A stretch of DNA of 17,657 nucleotides from Gemmatimonadales bacterium UBA7889 (GTDB lineage Bacteria; Gemmatimonadota; Gemmatimonadetes; Longimicrobiales; Gaopeijiaceae). Positions 1 through 7,396 of this stretch are shown in pieces. Location of the stretch: positions 9,876-27,532 of the forward strand of contig DLRL01000094.1 in the NCBI GenBank assembly GCA_002501085.1. The letters are read 5' to 3'. Made by a program: the position numbers and the translations under genes. Under the pieces are notes generated by a model that did no database searches, was not told the origin of the DNA, and saw only the letters and a list, made by a program, of their open reading frames with translations. Positions within the stretch are counted from its first letter, which is position 1, and every line of letters begins with the position of its first letter.

Positions 1-1
1 G

Positions 2-868
2 GGTGGTCGTGGTCGTGGTGCTGGCCCTGGTGGCCAACAGCGCCCTGCACCGGACCCAAGGACGATGGGCGGCGGCGACTGCCGAGCAAATGAATACAAC
101 TGTTCGGATACACCCAATCCTCTGCCCGAGGCGAAAACAGCCTGGATCGAGGAGATGACATGGATGGATGTCCGAGATGCGATCGCCTCAGGAAAGACAA
201 CCGCCATCGTCTCAACGGGAGGGATAGAGCCGAACGGTCCGTGGTTGGTTACCGGAAAGCACAACTATGTCCTTCGAGCGAACTGTCCAGCAATTGCGGC
301 TAACCTCGGAAATGCTGTCTGCGCTCCGGTAATAGAGTTCGTCCCAGAGGGTAGCATCGAGCCCCAAACCGGGCATATGAGGAGCCCTGGCACGATCAGC
401 CTTAGACAGGAAACATTCGAGGCTGTACTCACTGACGTTGCTCACAGCCTGAAGATGCACGGCTTCGAGAACATCATCTTCATCGGAGACAGTGGCGGGA
501 ACCAGAGTGGTCAGGAGGCTGTGGCGGAGCGTCTTACAGCAGCGTGGGCTGGGGAAGCAGCTGTGCATCACATAGGTCAGTATTACAGACGGCCGGCGAA
601 TGCTCCGAACGTGCTGCGCGATGAAGGTGTTACCGGCGAAGGAATGCCTAACGATGGAATACATGATAGCCCAGGAATCACGCTGAATATGATGCTTGAT
701 GACATTAATTCGGTGCGCTGGGCGGAACGTGTAGAGGCTGGTCAGGCCGTCATCAATGGTGTATCAATCGCAGACCTGGAACGATCGTTGGAGCTTGCTC
801 GAAAGATCTCAGAGGCGCGAGCTTCGTGGACAGCGGACCTGATCAGGGAGCGGATAGGCTCTCGATAG
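2..868 (+). CDS. Creatininase-family protein, 5' end cut by window (GDSGGN subfamily)
   Basis: Partial at the 5' end: the frame is open back to base 2, and the first in-frame ATG is at 65. Residues upstream of that ATG are Gly/Arg/Pro/Gln-rich, which looks like the linker after a signal peptide lying outside the window, so the true start is probably upstream. Numbered from the ATG at 65, the creatininase fold is recognisable from about residue 27 to 215: TGGIEPNGPWLVTGKHN at 51-67, then GHMRSPGTISLR at 103-114, then IGDSGGNQ at 140-147. Classical creatininases are metal-dependent amidohydrolases with ligands in E-x-H-G...D and NGHGGN-type motifs. Here E55 is kept, but the His after it is N57, the Asp position is H66, the GHGGN histidine is D142, and the HAGExETS region reads HDSPGIT (200-206). 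Family membership is secure; the substrate and the bound metal are unknown. It converges with the cupin that follows. Confidence 0.85.
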   Translation, partial: GGRGRGAGPGGQQRPAPDPRTMGGGDCRANEYNCSDTPNPLPEAKTAWIEEMTWMDVRDAIASGKTTAIVSTGGIEPNGPWLVTGKHNYVLRANCPAIAANLGNAVCAPVIEFVPEGSIEPQTGHMRSPGTISLRQETFEAVLTDVAHSLKMHGFENIIFIGDSGGNQSGQEAVAERLTAAWAGEAAVHHIGQYYRRPANAPNVLRDEGVTGEGMPNDGIHDSPGITLNMMLDDINSVRWAERVEAGQAVINGVSIADLERSLELARKISEARASWTADLIRERIGSR

Positions 869-927
869 TGAAAGCCTAGTGTGGTCAGGAGTCCTCTGCT
901 GTAGGGTGAGTGGGCTGTAGCGTTACG

Positions 928-1266
928 TCACGGTGCTGGTGCAAGCATGGCGAGCACAATAAGTCGGTCGCTGCTGTGATTCCGGATACCATGAGGCACC
1001 CCCTCCGGCGCGACCAACATCAGGCCGGCTTCCATTTCTATTTCCCTGTCCTCCAGGATGAATAGGCCTTGCCCCTTTAGCACGTGATAGACCTTATCCA
1101 TTCCCTCGTGGGTGTGGAGTTGGTGCGCTTGGCCCGGTTCAAAAGCATTTAGCCCGACTAGAATGCGTTCTGACTGAAATATCGTGCTTTTCCCCATCTT
1201 TTCGGGATTGAATGCTGCCATGGATTCTGGGTTTATGGTATCGGGGTGATTCGTGTCAGTTGGCAA
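928..1266 (-). CDS. Small single-domain cupin protein
   Basis: A conserved beta-barrel cupin of about 112 residues. Motif 1 reads PGQAHQLHTHEGMDKVYHVL, giving the HxH pair followed by an Asp and a further His as likely metal ligands. Motif 2 reads APEGVPHGIRN, giving the PxG...H...N pattern. There is no signal peptide, so it should be cytoplasmic. Small cupins of this kind act as dioxygenases, isomerases or ligand sensors, and the sequence does not tell which. I place the start at the TTG at 1266 because AAGGAGG lies five bases before it. An in-frame ATG at 1287 would add seven residues but has no well-spaced ribosome binding site. The gene is convergent with the creatininase-family gene and divergent from the heme-protein operon. 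Confidence 0.87.
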   Translation of the reverse strand: MPTDTNHPDTINPESMAAFNPEKMGKSTIFQSERILVGLNAFEPGQAHQLHTHEGMDKVYHVLKGQGLFILEDREIEMEAGLMLVAPEGVPHGIRNHSSDRLIVLAMLAPAP

Positions 1267-1270
1267 GCCA

Positions 1271-1277
1271 ACCTCCT
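1271..1277 (-). promoter_or_regulatory. Ribosome binding site deciding the cupin start
   Basis: Read on the minus strand, the sequence is AAGGAGG, then TTGGC, then TTG. This is a near-perfect Shine-Dalgarno with a 5-base spacer to a TTG at 1266-1264. It lies inside the longer reading frame that starts with ATG at 1287, so the long start would place the strongest site within the coding region. Confidence 0.6.
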
Positions 1278-1506
1278 TTCTGGACATTCTCAGTTCGCTG
1301 GACTCCGGTTCTAGACTAGGCCATTAGGGCGGCATAGTCGGAAATCATAGATTACCTGTGAGAAATCCCCTTACGCTGATTTCGTTCATTTCCCGACATC
1401 TAGGAAGTGCTGGTATCTGTACATCATGAAGTCCCCACAGGCCTAACCCAATGCGGACGAACTTTCTTGTGTATGTTCTCTAAAGTCTAGCCGCATCATG
1501 TGTTCC

Positions 1507-1526
1507 TAAGCTATTATTCTAGCTTA
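1507..1526. repeat. Inverted repeat TAAGCTA-N6-TAGCTTA, possible operator
   Basis: Two perfect 7-base arms, TAAGCTA at 1507-1513 and TAGCTTA at 1520-1526, are separated by TTATTC. An 8-base palindrome TACCGGTA at 1525-1532 overlaps the right arm. The pair sits 23 bases upstream of the heme-protein start. It could be a repressor site for the operon or an RNA hairpin near the translation start. Confidence 0.4.
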
Positions 1527-1549
1527 CCGGTATTATAACTTTTACGAGC

Positions 1550-4018
1550 ATGGGCATGCGAAACACTATAACGTCAGTTTTGGCGGTCGTCTTAATCTCC
1601 GGAACCCTTACGAATTGTTCGGTCCCGGCACCGCCTATGTCGTTCCAGGCCGCCTCTCCTTTTGTGACGGCCGCATCTTTCAGGGACGGCGCTGAGGATG
1701 GGACGAATGATGTGGTCGCAGAGTACTGCACGCGCTGTCACAGCGAGCGAATGCGCCGCGGTGATCTGGTATTAGAAGGCTTTGATGTGGCCACCGCGCC
1801 ACAGAATGGCGAGATCGTTGAAAGGATGATCCGCAAACTCAGGGCCGGTATGATGCCCCCGTCAGGGGCAAGACGGCCTGATCCTGGAGTACTCGCGGAG
1901 GTAGTGAGTGACTTGGAGTCGACGCTCGACGAAGCGGCTGAGCGGAACCCCAACCCTGGAACCCGGATGTTCCAAAGGCTTAACCGTGCTGAGTACCACA
2001 ATACGATAAGAGAATTATTTGGTATTGCGGTCGACGTAAGTGCTTTCCTGCCACTGGATACGAAGAGTGCGAACTTCGACAATATCGCTGACGTTCAAAT
2101 GCCTTCGGCTACCCTCATGGAGGGCTATCTCCGCGCCGCTGAACATGTCAGCCGCATTGTGCTCGGGGATCCCGATGCGGAAATCCAATCCACTGTCTAC
2201 AGGTTGTCGCGCATCCAGTCACAGAAGGACCGAGTTGAAGGAGCTCCTTTTGGGACGCGAGGAGGACTTTCACGTGTTCATAACTTCCCCGCAGACGGGA
2301 AGTATGTGTTCCATATTATGCCCTACAATGCCGTTGAAGGTGAGGTGTTTGGGCGCACGTTTGGGACGGAGCAGCTTGAAATCTCAATAGACGGCGACCG
2401 GATTGCGCTCCTCACGATCGATCGATGGATGATGGAATCTGAGCCGACCGGATTGAATGTTCGAACCGATTCCATCTATGTGACTGCTGGGCCGAAACGA
2501 GTTACAGCTGCGTTTATTCGGCAGTTTGAAGGTGAGGTTGATGACTTGATTCGTCCGATCGATCACACTCTCGCGGATGGGCAGATCGGTATCGGTTATG
2601 GAGTGACGACTCAGCAGCATCTTCAGCGCCTCACCATCCTTGGCCCCTTCGAGGTGACTGGAGTTTCTGACAACCCAACCCGTCGAGCGGTCTTCACGTG
2701 TCGGCCGACGGCTCCTGCCGAGGCCCGACCTTGTGCTGAATCGATTGTCGGTAACCTGGCCAGTGATGCCTATCGCAGGCCGCTTAAAGAAGATGACGTC
2801 AGCGCTTTGATGGACTTTTATGATGAGGGTGTTCAAGACGGTGGCTTCGAGGGTGGAGTCCGGATGGCGTTGCAGGCGATCTTGGCAAGCCCGCACTTCT
2901 TATTCCGTATGGAAGAGGTTCCAGACGGAGTTGCCCCTGGCGAGATCTACAACATCAGCGAGACTGACTTGGCTTCTCGTCTTTCCTACTTCATGTGGGG
3001 CGCACCGCCGGATGAGGAACTGATAGAGGTGGCGGAAAGAGGACGGCTCTCCAGGTCTAGAGAATTTGAACAGCAGGTGCGACGGATGTTGGCTGATCCG
3101 AGAGCCGAAGCGCTTGCTACGCGCTTTGCGTCTCAGTGGTTGCGTCTCCAAGATCTTGAAGATGTCCACCCGGACGCTCTGACATACCCATACTTCGACG
3201 AGACGCTTTCTGAGGCCATGAATCGCGAGACGGAACTCTTTTTCTCACATCTCGTTGAAGAGGATCGCCCGGTGCTTGAGTTGCTCACGGCGGATTACAC
3301 TTTTGTTAACGAGCGACTAGCCAGACACTACGGTGTTCCTGGGATCATAGGGCCTGAGTTCCGGAAAATGTCCTATCCCGACGAGACGCGTCGTGGGTTG
3401 CTGGGTCACGGTAGTATCCTAACGATGACATCCGCCGCTGATCGCACCTCACCGGTTCTCCGCGGGAAATGGGTCCTGGAGGTATTGCTTGGTACTCCGC
3501 CTCCGCCCCCGCCAGCGGGTGTTCCGGCATTTGAGGAAGTCGGTGAGGCAGAGGAAGGGCGTTTTCTAACGGTTCGGGAGCGTATGGAGCAGCATCGCGC
3601 AAACCCTTCCTGTCGCTCGTGCCATGTCATCATCGATCCGATCGGCTTGGCTCTTGAGAATTTTGATGTAACCGGGGCTTGGCGTATTCGAGATGGTGGT
3701 AACATGGTGGATCCGGCGAGCGATCTATATGATGGTACCCCATTGGCCGGTCCTGAAGATCTGCGGAATGCTCTCTTGAGTCGTCCCGAGGTCTTCTACA
3801 GGGTATTCACAGAGAATCTGATGGCCTATGCATTAGGTCGGCGCCTTGAGTACTACGACATGCCTACAGTTAGAGCGATCGTTAAGGAGGCTGGCGAGGA
3901 GGGCTATAAGCTCTCAGCTTTCATATTAGGTGTAGTAAGAAGTGCAGCATTCAAGAGCGCGAAAGCGCCAAGGCCAGCTATTGCAGCTGTCCCGGAGGGT
4001 GCACAAGAAGGATTCTGA
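1550..4018 (+). CDS. Planctomycete-type c-heme protein (DUF1587/DUF1595/DUF1592/DUF1588/DUF1585)
   Basis: An 822-residue exported protein. The N-terminus has a hydrophobic signal (about 6-20) and a possible lipidation cysteine at C23, although the box LTNC is not ideal. A cytochrome-c-like segment follows with CTRCH at 60-64 and the MMPP motif at 101-104. The domains then run in the usual order: DUF1587 (about 138-205, RLNRAEYHNTIRELFG), a beta-rich insert (about 215-370), DUF1595 (about 380-447, with Cys384 and Cys395), DUF1592 (about 468-598), DUF1588 (about 610-712, with PPPPPP at 650-655 and a second heme site CRSCH at 688-692), and DUF1585 (about 730-805). Proteins of this kind are probable periplasmic c-type cytochromes without a proven reaction. 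It is the first gene of a four-gene operon; the DUF1552 protein that follows is its usual genomic partner. The start is uncertain between ATG at 1550 and 1556. Confidence 0.92.
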   Translation: MGMRNTITSVLAVVLISGTLTNCSVPAPPMSFQAASPFVTAASFRDGAEDGTNDVVAEYCTRCHSERMRRGDLVLEGFDVATAPQNGEIVERMIRKLRAGMMPPSGARRPDPGVLAEVVSDLESTLDEAAERNPNPGTRMFQRLNRAEYHNTIRELFGIAVDVSAFLPLDTKSANFDNIADVQMPSATLMEGYLRAAEHVSRIVLGDPDAEIQSTVYRLSRIQSQKDRVEGAPFGTRGGLSRVHNFPADGKYVFHIMPYNAVEGEVFGRTFGTEQLEISIDGDRIALLTIDRWMMESEPTGLNVRTDSIYVTAGPKRVTAAFIRQFEGEVDDLIRPIDHTLADGQIGIGYGVTTQQHLQRLTILGPFEVTGVSDNPTRRAVFTCRPTAPAEARPCAESIVGNLASDAYRRPLKEDDVSALMDFYDEGVQDGGFEGGVRMALQAILASPHFLFRMEEVPDGVAPGEIYNISETDLASRLSYFMWGAPPDEELIEVAERGRLSRSREFEQQVRRMLADPRAEALATRFASQWLRLQDLEDVHPDALTYPYFDETLSEAMNRETELFFSHLVEEDRPVLELLTADYTFVNERLARHYGVPGIIGPEFRKMSYPDETRRGLLGHGSILTMTSAADRTSPVLRGKWVLEVLLGTPPPPPPAGVPAFEEVGEAEEGRFLTVRERMEQHRANPSCRSCHVIIDPIGLALENFDVTGAWRIRDGGNMVDPASDLYDGTPLAGPEDLRNALLSRPEVFYRVFTENLMAYALGRRLEYYDMPTVRAIVKEAGEEGYKLSAFILGVVRSAAFKSAKAPRPAIAAVPEGAQEGF

Positions 4019-4063
4019 ATAGTAGAATAGGTAAATCTTAATTCCTCAAGCGAGGTTTTGACG

Positions 4064-5452
4064 ATGGAGTTCATCACAGGAAAACACATCTCACGGCGCA
4101 CAATGCTACGTGGTATGGGAACGGCGATTGGACTGCCTTTACTCGATGCGATGGTGCCGGCGAATAGGCTCTGGGCATCCACGGAGGCAGGAAAGGCGGC
4201 CGATGGTACTCGATTGGTGTGTATCGAACAGGTACATGGCGCAGCCGGGTGTAATGACTGGGGTGCCACGCAAAATCTGTGGTCTCCTGCGGAAGAGGGT
4301 AAGAACTTTGATCTTACACCGAGCAGCTTGAGGTCTTTAGAGCCGTTCCGTAAGTATCTGACAATCGTAAGTGATACCGACTGCAGGATGGCAGATGCGT
4401 TTGCGCCGAAGGAGATCGGTGGAGACCACTTCAGGACTACTGCGGTCTTCCTGACTCAAGCCCATCCGAAGCAGACAGAAGGCTCTGACGTCGATGTCGG
4501 AACTTCATTTGACCAAGTTTTTGCGCAGCAATTTGGGCATGAGACACCGATCCCATCGATACAGTTAACCATTGAAAACGTTGATCAGGCTGGTGGGTGT
4601 GCGTATGGGTATGCATGCGCGTACACCGACACCATTAGTTGGGAAACACCTAACGATCCACTGCCGATGGTCCGCGATCCACGAGCTGTTTTCGAGCTGA
4701 TGTTTGGAGCTGGTGGCACACCGGAGCAGCGTGCACAACGCATGAAGACGAACCGAAGCATCTTGGATTGGGTGATGGAAGAGATGGCCGGGCTTCGCCG
4801 CGATCTCGGAGTGTCCGACCGCCAGCGGGTTGACCGATACACTCAGTATATTCGTGAGCTTGAGCAGAGAATCCAGCGGATCGAAATTCAAAATCAGAGT
4901 GGAGACGAGCGTGAGATCCCGGAGGCACCGGTAGGTGTTCCGGATTCCTTTGACGAGCACGTCAAGCTGATGTTTGACCTGCAGGTACTCGCGTTTATGG
5001 CTGATACGACCCGAATCTTCTCCCTGAAGCTTGGTCGAGATGCTTCTCCTCGGGTTTACCCAGAGAGTGGCTCGACTTCGCCATTCCACTCTTCGTCACA
5101 TCACGGTGGACGTGAGGAGCGGGTTCTAGATTTTGCGAAAATCAACACGTATCACGTGTCGATGGTGCCGTACTTCCTTGAGAAGCTACAGAGCGTGACT
5201 GAGGGTGACTCCACCCTACTAGATAAAACGCTGTTAATGTACGGGTCGGCGATGGCCGATAGTAACCTGCACAATCACATTCGTTGCCCCTTGTTCCTTG
5301 CGGGTGGTGCAAACGGCATTCTGGAAGGTGAGAAACATGTGAGGGCGACAATTGGTACGCCGATGGCGAATGTGTTCCTAGATCTGTTACATCGCCTCGG
5401 TGTCAACGACTTGGAAACATTCGGGAACAGCACCGGGACATTCTCGGTCTGA
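4064..5452 (+). CDS. Tat-exported DUF1552 protein
   Basis: A 462-residue protein whose N-terminus carries a twin-arginine signal, SRRTMLRG at 10-17, followed by a hydrophobic stretch GMGTAIGLPLLDAMV, so it should be exported already folded, perhaps with a cofactor. The rest matches DUF1552: LVCIEQVHGAAGCNDWG near 51-67, SDTDCRMADAF near 103-113, GGDHFRTTAVFLT near 119-131, a charged probable coiled coil near 245-275, and the closing LLMYGSAMADSNLHNHI segment. The family is related to DUF1501-type proteins and has no established reaction; it is found next to DUF1592 proteins in many environmental bacteria. ATG 4064 is preferred over the in-frame TTG at 4058 because GAGG at 4052-4055 is well spaced only for the ATG. 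It lies 45 bases after the heme protein and 46 before the ankyrin gene. Confidence 0.9.
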   Translation: MEFITGKHISRRTMLRGMGTAIGLPLLDAMVPANRLWASTEAGKAADGTRLVCIEQVHGAAGCNDWGATQNLWSPAEEGKNFDLTPSSLRSLEPFRKYLTIVSDTDCRMADAFAPKEIGGDHFRTTAVFLTQAHPKQTEGSDVDVGTSFDQVFAQQFGHETPIPSIQLTIENVDQAGGCAYGYACAYTDTISWETPNDPLPMVRDPRAVFELMFGAGGTPEQRAQRMKTNRSILDWVMEEMAGLRRDLGVSDRQRVDRYTQYIRELEQRIQRIEIQNQSGDEREIPEAPVGVPDSFDEHVKLMFDLQVLAFMADTTRIFSLKLGRDASPRVYPESGSTSPFHSSSHHGGREERVLDFAKINTYHVSMVPYFLEKLQSVTEGDSTLLDKTLLMYGSAMADSNLHNHIRCPLFLAGGANGILEGEKHVRATIGTPMANVFLDLLHRLGVNDLETFGNSTGTFSV

Positions 5453-5498
5453 CATCCTCAAGCTGGAACGTAAGGCGGATACCCTAAGGGAGCGGGAC

Positions 5499-7355
5499 AT
5501 GTCGGCAATAAGTGGAAGAATAAGAGTGTCGGTTGGCTCGCTTCTCGGATTGAGCCTGGTAGTCCTTCTCGCAGCAAAGCATGCAGACTCGCCAGTGGCT
5601 GATGCCGCCGAACAGGGAGACGCCCAGATCGTTCGAACCTTGCTGCAGCAGGGTGAGGACGTAAATGCTGCCCAGTCAGACGGTCTCACCGCGCTACACT
5701 GGGCGGCTCTCAATAATGACCTCGAGTTGGCCAAACTCCTGCTTTATGCTGGTGCCACGGTAAAGCCGACGACAAGGGTCGGAGGCTACACACCACTCCA
5801 TCTTGCAAGCCGCACTGGTAATACTGAAGTCATGACTGCGATCCTTGATGCGGGTGCTGACCCCAACAAGCTCACATCGACTGGCGTAGCTGCGATGCAT
5901 TTCGCTGCACAGGCTGATGCTCCTGAAGCTGTAAGAGTGCTCGCGGAGCATGGAGGCGACCTTAACATCGTCGATGGCTTTTCCCAGCGAACGCCTTTGA
6001 TGTTCGCCGCAGTGAAAAATGCGACCAGAGCTGTAGAGGTCCTAGTTGAGCTCGGTGCCGACCTTGAGATGGTGACTAGAATAAAGAACTATGTTGAGGT
6101 TGCTGAAGAAACAAACGCGGATCGCACTCGACGAAATCGCGTACGGGATGCTGAGAAGGATCCAGATTCGAGCAGCGCTGGATCAGGGAGGGGTGGTTCG
6201 TTTAGGCCACAGCCGGGAAATCAGAATAGTGGTGCAACTCCTCCCGACTCCGCAGATCAAAAGGATCCGGATGAGGATGAAGAGGTAGAGCCTGATCCAC
6301 CCCCTCCACCCCCGGTCCGAGCTCTTTCAGGAAATGAGCAAATCGGTAACCAAGGGGGCTTCACCGCGCTCCACTTTGCCGCGCGAGAAGGGCATCTCGA
6401 GGCGGCTCGTCGACTTATTGATGGTGGGGCGGAGATCGGCCACGTGACCGAGGGTGATGAATCCAGCCCGCTCTTAGTGGCCGTAATCAATGGGAATTAT
6501 GATCTAGCCCGAATGCTCTTAGAGCGTGGTGCTGATCCGAACTTAGTGAGCGATGATGGTGCTGGTCCGCTGTTCGCCACTCTGAACATCGAATGGTCCC
6601 TCAGGACCTGGTATCCACAACCTTCGATGTTCCGGCAGCAGGAGACAACTTATCTGGACTTGCTAGAGTTGCTCATGCAGGCCGGAGCTGAGCCCAACCA
6701 CAGGGTTAGCACGCATATCTGGTACGCGGCGTATAATGCCGGACGCATGGGTGTCGATTTCACGGGTGCGACTCCATTCTGGCGGGCGGCATACGCACAT
6801 GACGTCAACGCGATGAAACTATTGGTTGCCTACGGTGCCGACGCGAACATTTGGACCCAGAAGCTTCCTGGCAGACGTCGATTCTTTGACCCTAACCAAC
6901 CACCAGATACGACCGGTCAAGACCCTGAGCCAGATGACCCATCAGGTTTGGACCCAGTGCCAGACGGTGGACTAGGGGTCCATCCTCTGCATGCAGCAGC
7001 AGGTGTCGGCTTTGGATCTTCCCGGGTTGCCCAAACCCATCGGGGTGTCCCCGATGGCTGGCTGCCCGCGGTCAGGTATCTGATTGAGGAGCATGGTGTC
7101 GATCCCAACCTTAGGGACAAGGATGGTTTTTCGGCCATCCACCATGCAGCTGCTCGAGGTGATAATGAGACGATTCTCTATCTTGTCACACAGGGTGCAG
7201 ATGTAACCTTGATAAGTCGCAGTGGGCAAACCACCGCAGACCTGGCGAACAGTCCAGAACAGAGAGCACAGCCACATCCAAAGACAGTCGTACTACTGGA
7301 GAAACTAGGCTCGAAGAATAACCACCAGTGCAGGAGCTGTGGCACGGGTGAGTAA
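5499..7355 (+). CDS. Secreted ankyrin-repeat protein with acidic/polyproline linkers
   Basis: A 618-residue protein with an N-terminal hydrophobic segment (about 10-27) that should direct it to the periplasm or outer envelope. Ankyrin repeats form three blocks: about 33-195 (for example DGLTALHWAALNNDLELAKL and GYTPLHLASRTGNTEVM), about 285-450, and about 493-602. Between them lie two low-complexity linkers. The first (about 203-283) goes from Arg-rich to Asp/Glu-rich and ends in PPPPPP at 267-272. The second (about 457-491) is Asp/Pro-rich. The protein ends CRSCGTGE. Ankyrin repeats bind other proteins, so a scaffold role for the DUF1592/DUF1552 pair is likely but inferred. The ATG at 5499 follows AAGGGAGCGGGAC and leaves the signal peptide at the N-terminus. 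An in-frame ATG at 5400 lies inside the previous gene and would add 33 hydrophilic residues in front of the signal. Confidence 0.9.
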   Translation: MSAISGRIRVSVGSLLGLSLVVLLAAKHADSPVADAAEQGDAQIVRTLLQQGEDVNAAQSDGLTALHWAALNNDLELAKLLLYAGATVKPTTRVGGYTPLHLASRTGNTEVMTAILDAGADPNKLTSTGVAAMHFAAQADAPEAVRVLAEHGGDLNIVDGFSQRTPLMFAAVKNATRAVEVLVELGADLEMVTRIKNYVEVAEETNADRTRRNRVRDAEKDPDSSSAGSGRGGSFRPQPGNQNSGATPPDSADQKDPDEDEEVEPDPPPPPPVRALSGNEQIGNQGGFTALHFAAREGHLEAARRLIDGGAEIGHVTEGDESSPLLVAVINGNYDLARMLLERGADPNLVSDDGAGPLFATLNIEWSLRTWYPQPSMFRQQETTYLDLLELLMQAGAEPNHRVSTHIWYAAYNAGRMGVDFTGATPFWRAAYAHDVNAMKLLVAYGADANIWTQKLPGRRRFFDPNQPPDTTGQDPEPDDPSGLDPVPDGGLGVHPLHAAAGVGFGSSRVAQTHRGVPDGWLPAVRYLIEEHGVDPNLRDKDGFSAIHHAAARGDNETILYLVTQGADVTLISRSGQTTADLANSPEQRAQPHPKTVVLLEKLGSKNNHQCRSCGTGE

Positions 7356-7396
7356 GAAGCACATATCACATCGAGTTCACTGAACGGATTATCCTT

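Larger units (their letters stand above)
1267..1549. promoter_or_regulatory. Divergent intergenic region between cupin and heme-protein operon
   Basis: These 283 bases separate two divergent genes and must hold the promoter for each. No clean -35/-10 pair stands out. The last 45 bases before the plus-strand start are AT-rich (TATTATAAC at 1531-1539) and include an inverted repeat at 1507-1526. No clear Shine-Dalgarno precedes the ATG at 1550. I see no RNA gene or further ORF with coding character here. Confidence 0.45.

Noticed and set aside
212..664. 150-residue open frame on the minus strand
   Set aside because: It is antisense to the creatininase-family gene, which has clear family motifs along the same bases.
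2384..2896. 170-residue open frame on the minus strand
   Set aside because: It lies fully inside the DUF1592 gene, whose domain matches are continuous; the antisense frame shows no recognisable motif or ribosome binding site.
4565..5089. 174-residue open frame on the minus strand
   Set aside because: It is antisense to the DUF1552 gene and has the composition of a shadow frame, with no known domain.
5400..5498. Longer ankyrin start at ATG 5400
   Set aside because: It would overlap the DUF1552 gene by 53 bases and put 33 hydrophilic residues before the signal peptide. ATG 5499 has a good ribosome binding site.
7329..7343. C-terminal CRSCG of the ankyrin protein as a heme c site
   Set aside because: The histidine of CXXCH is replaced by glycine, so covalent heme attachment of the usual kind is not expected.
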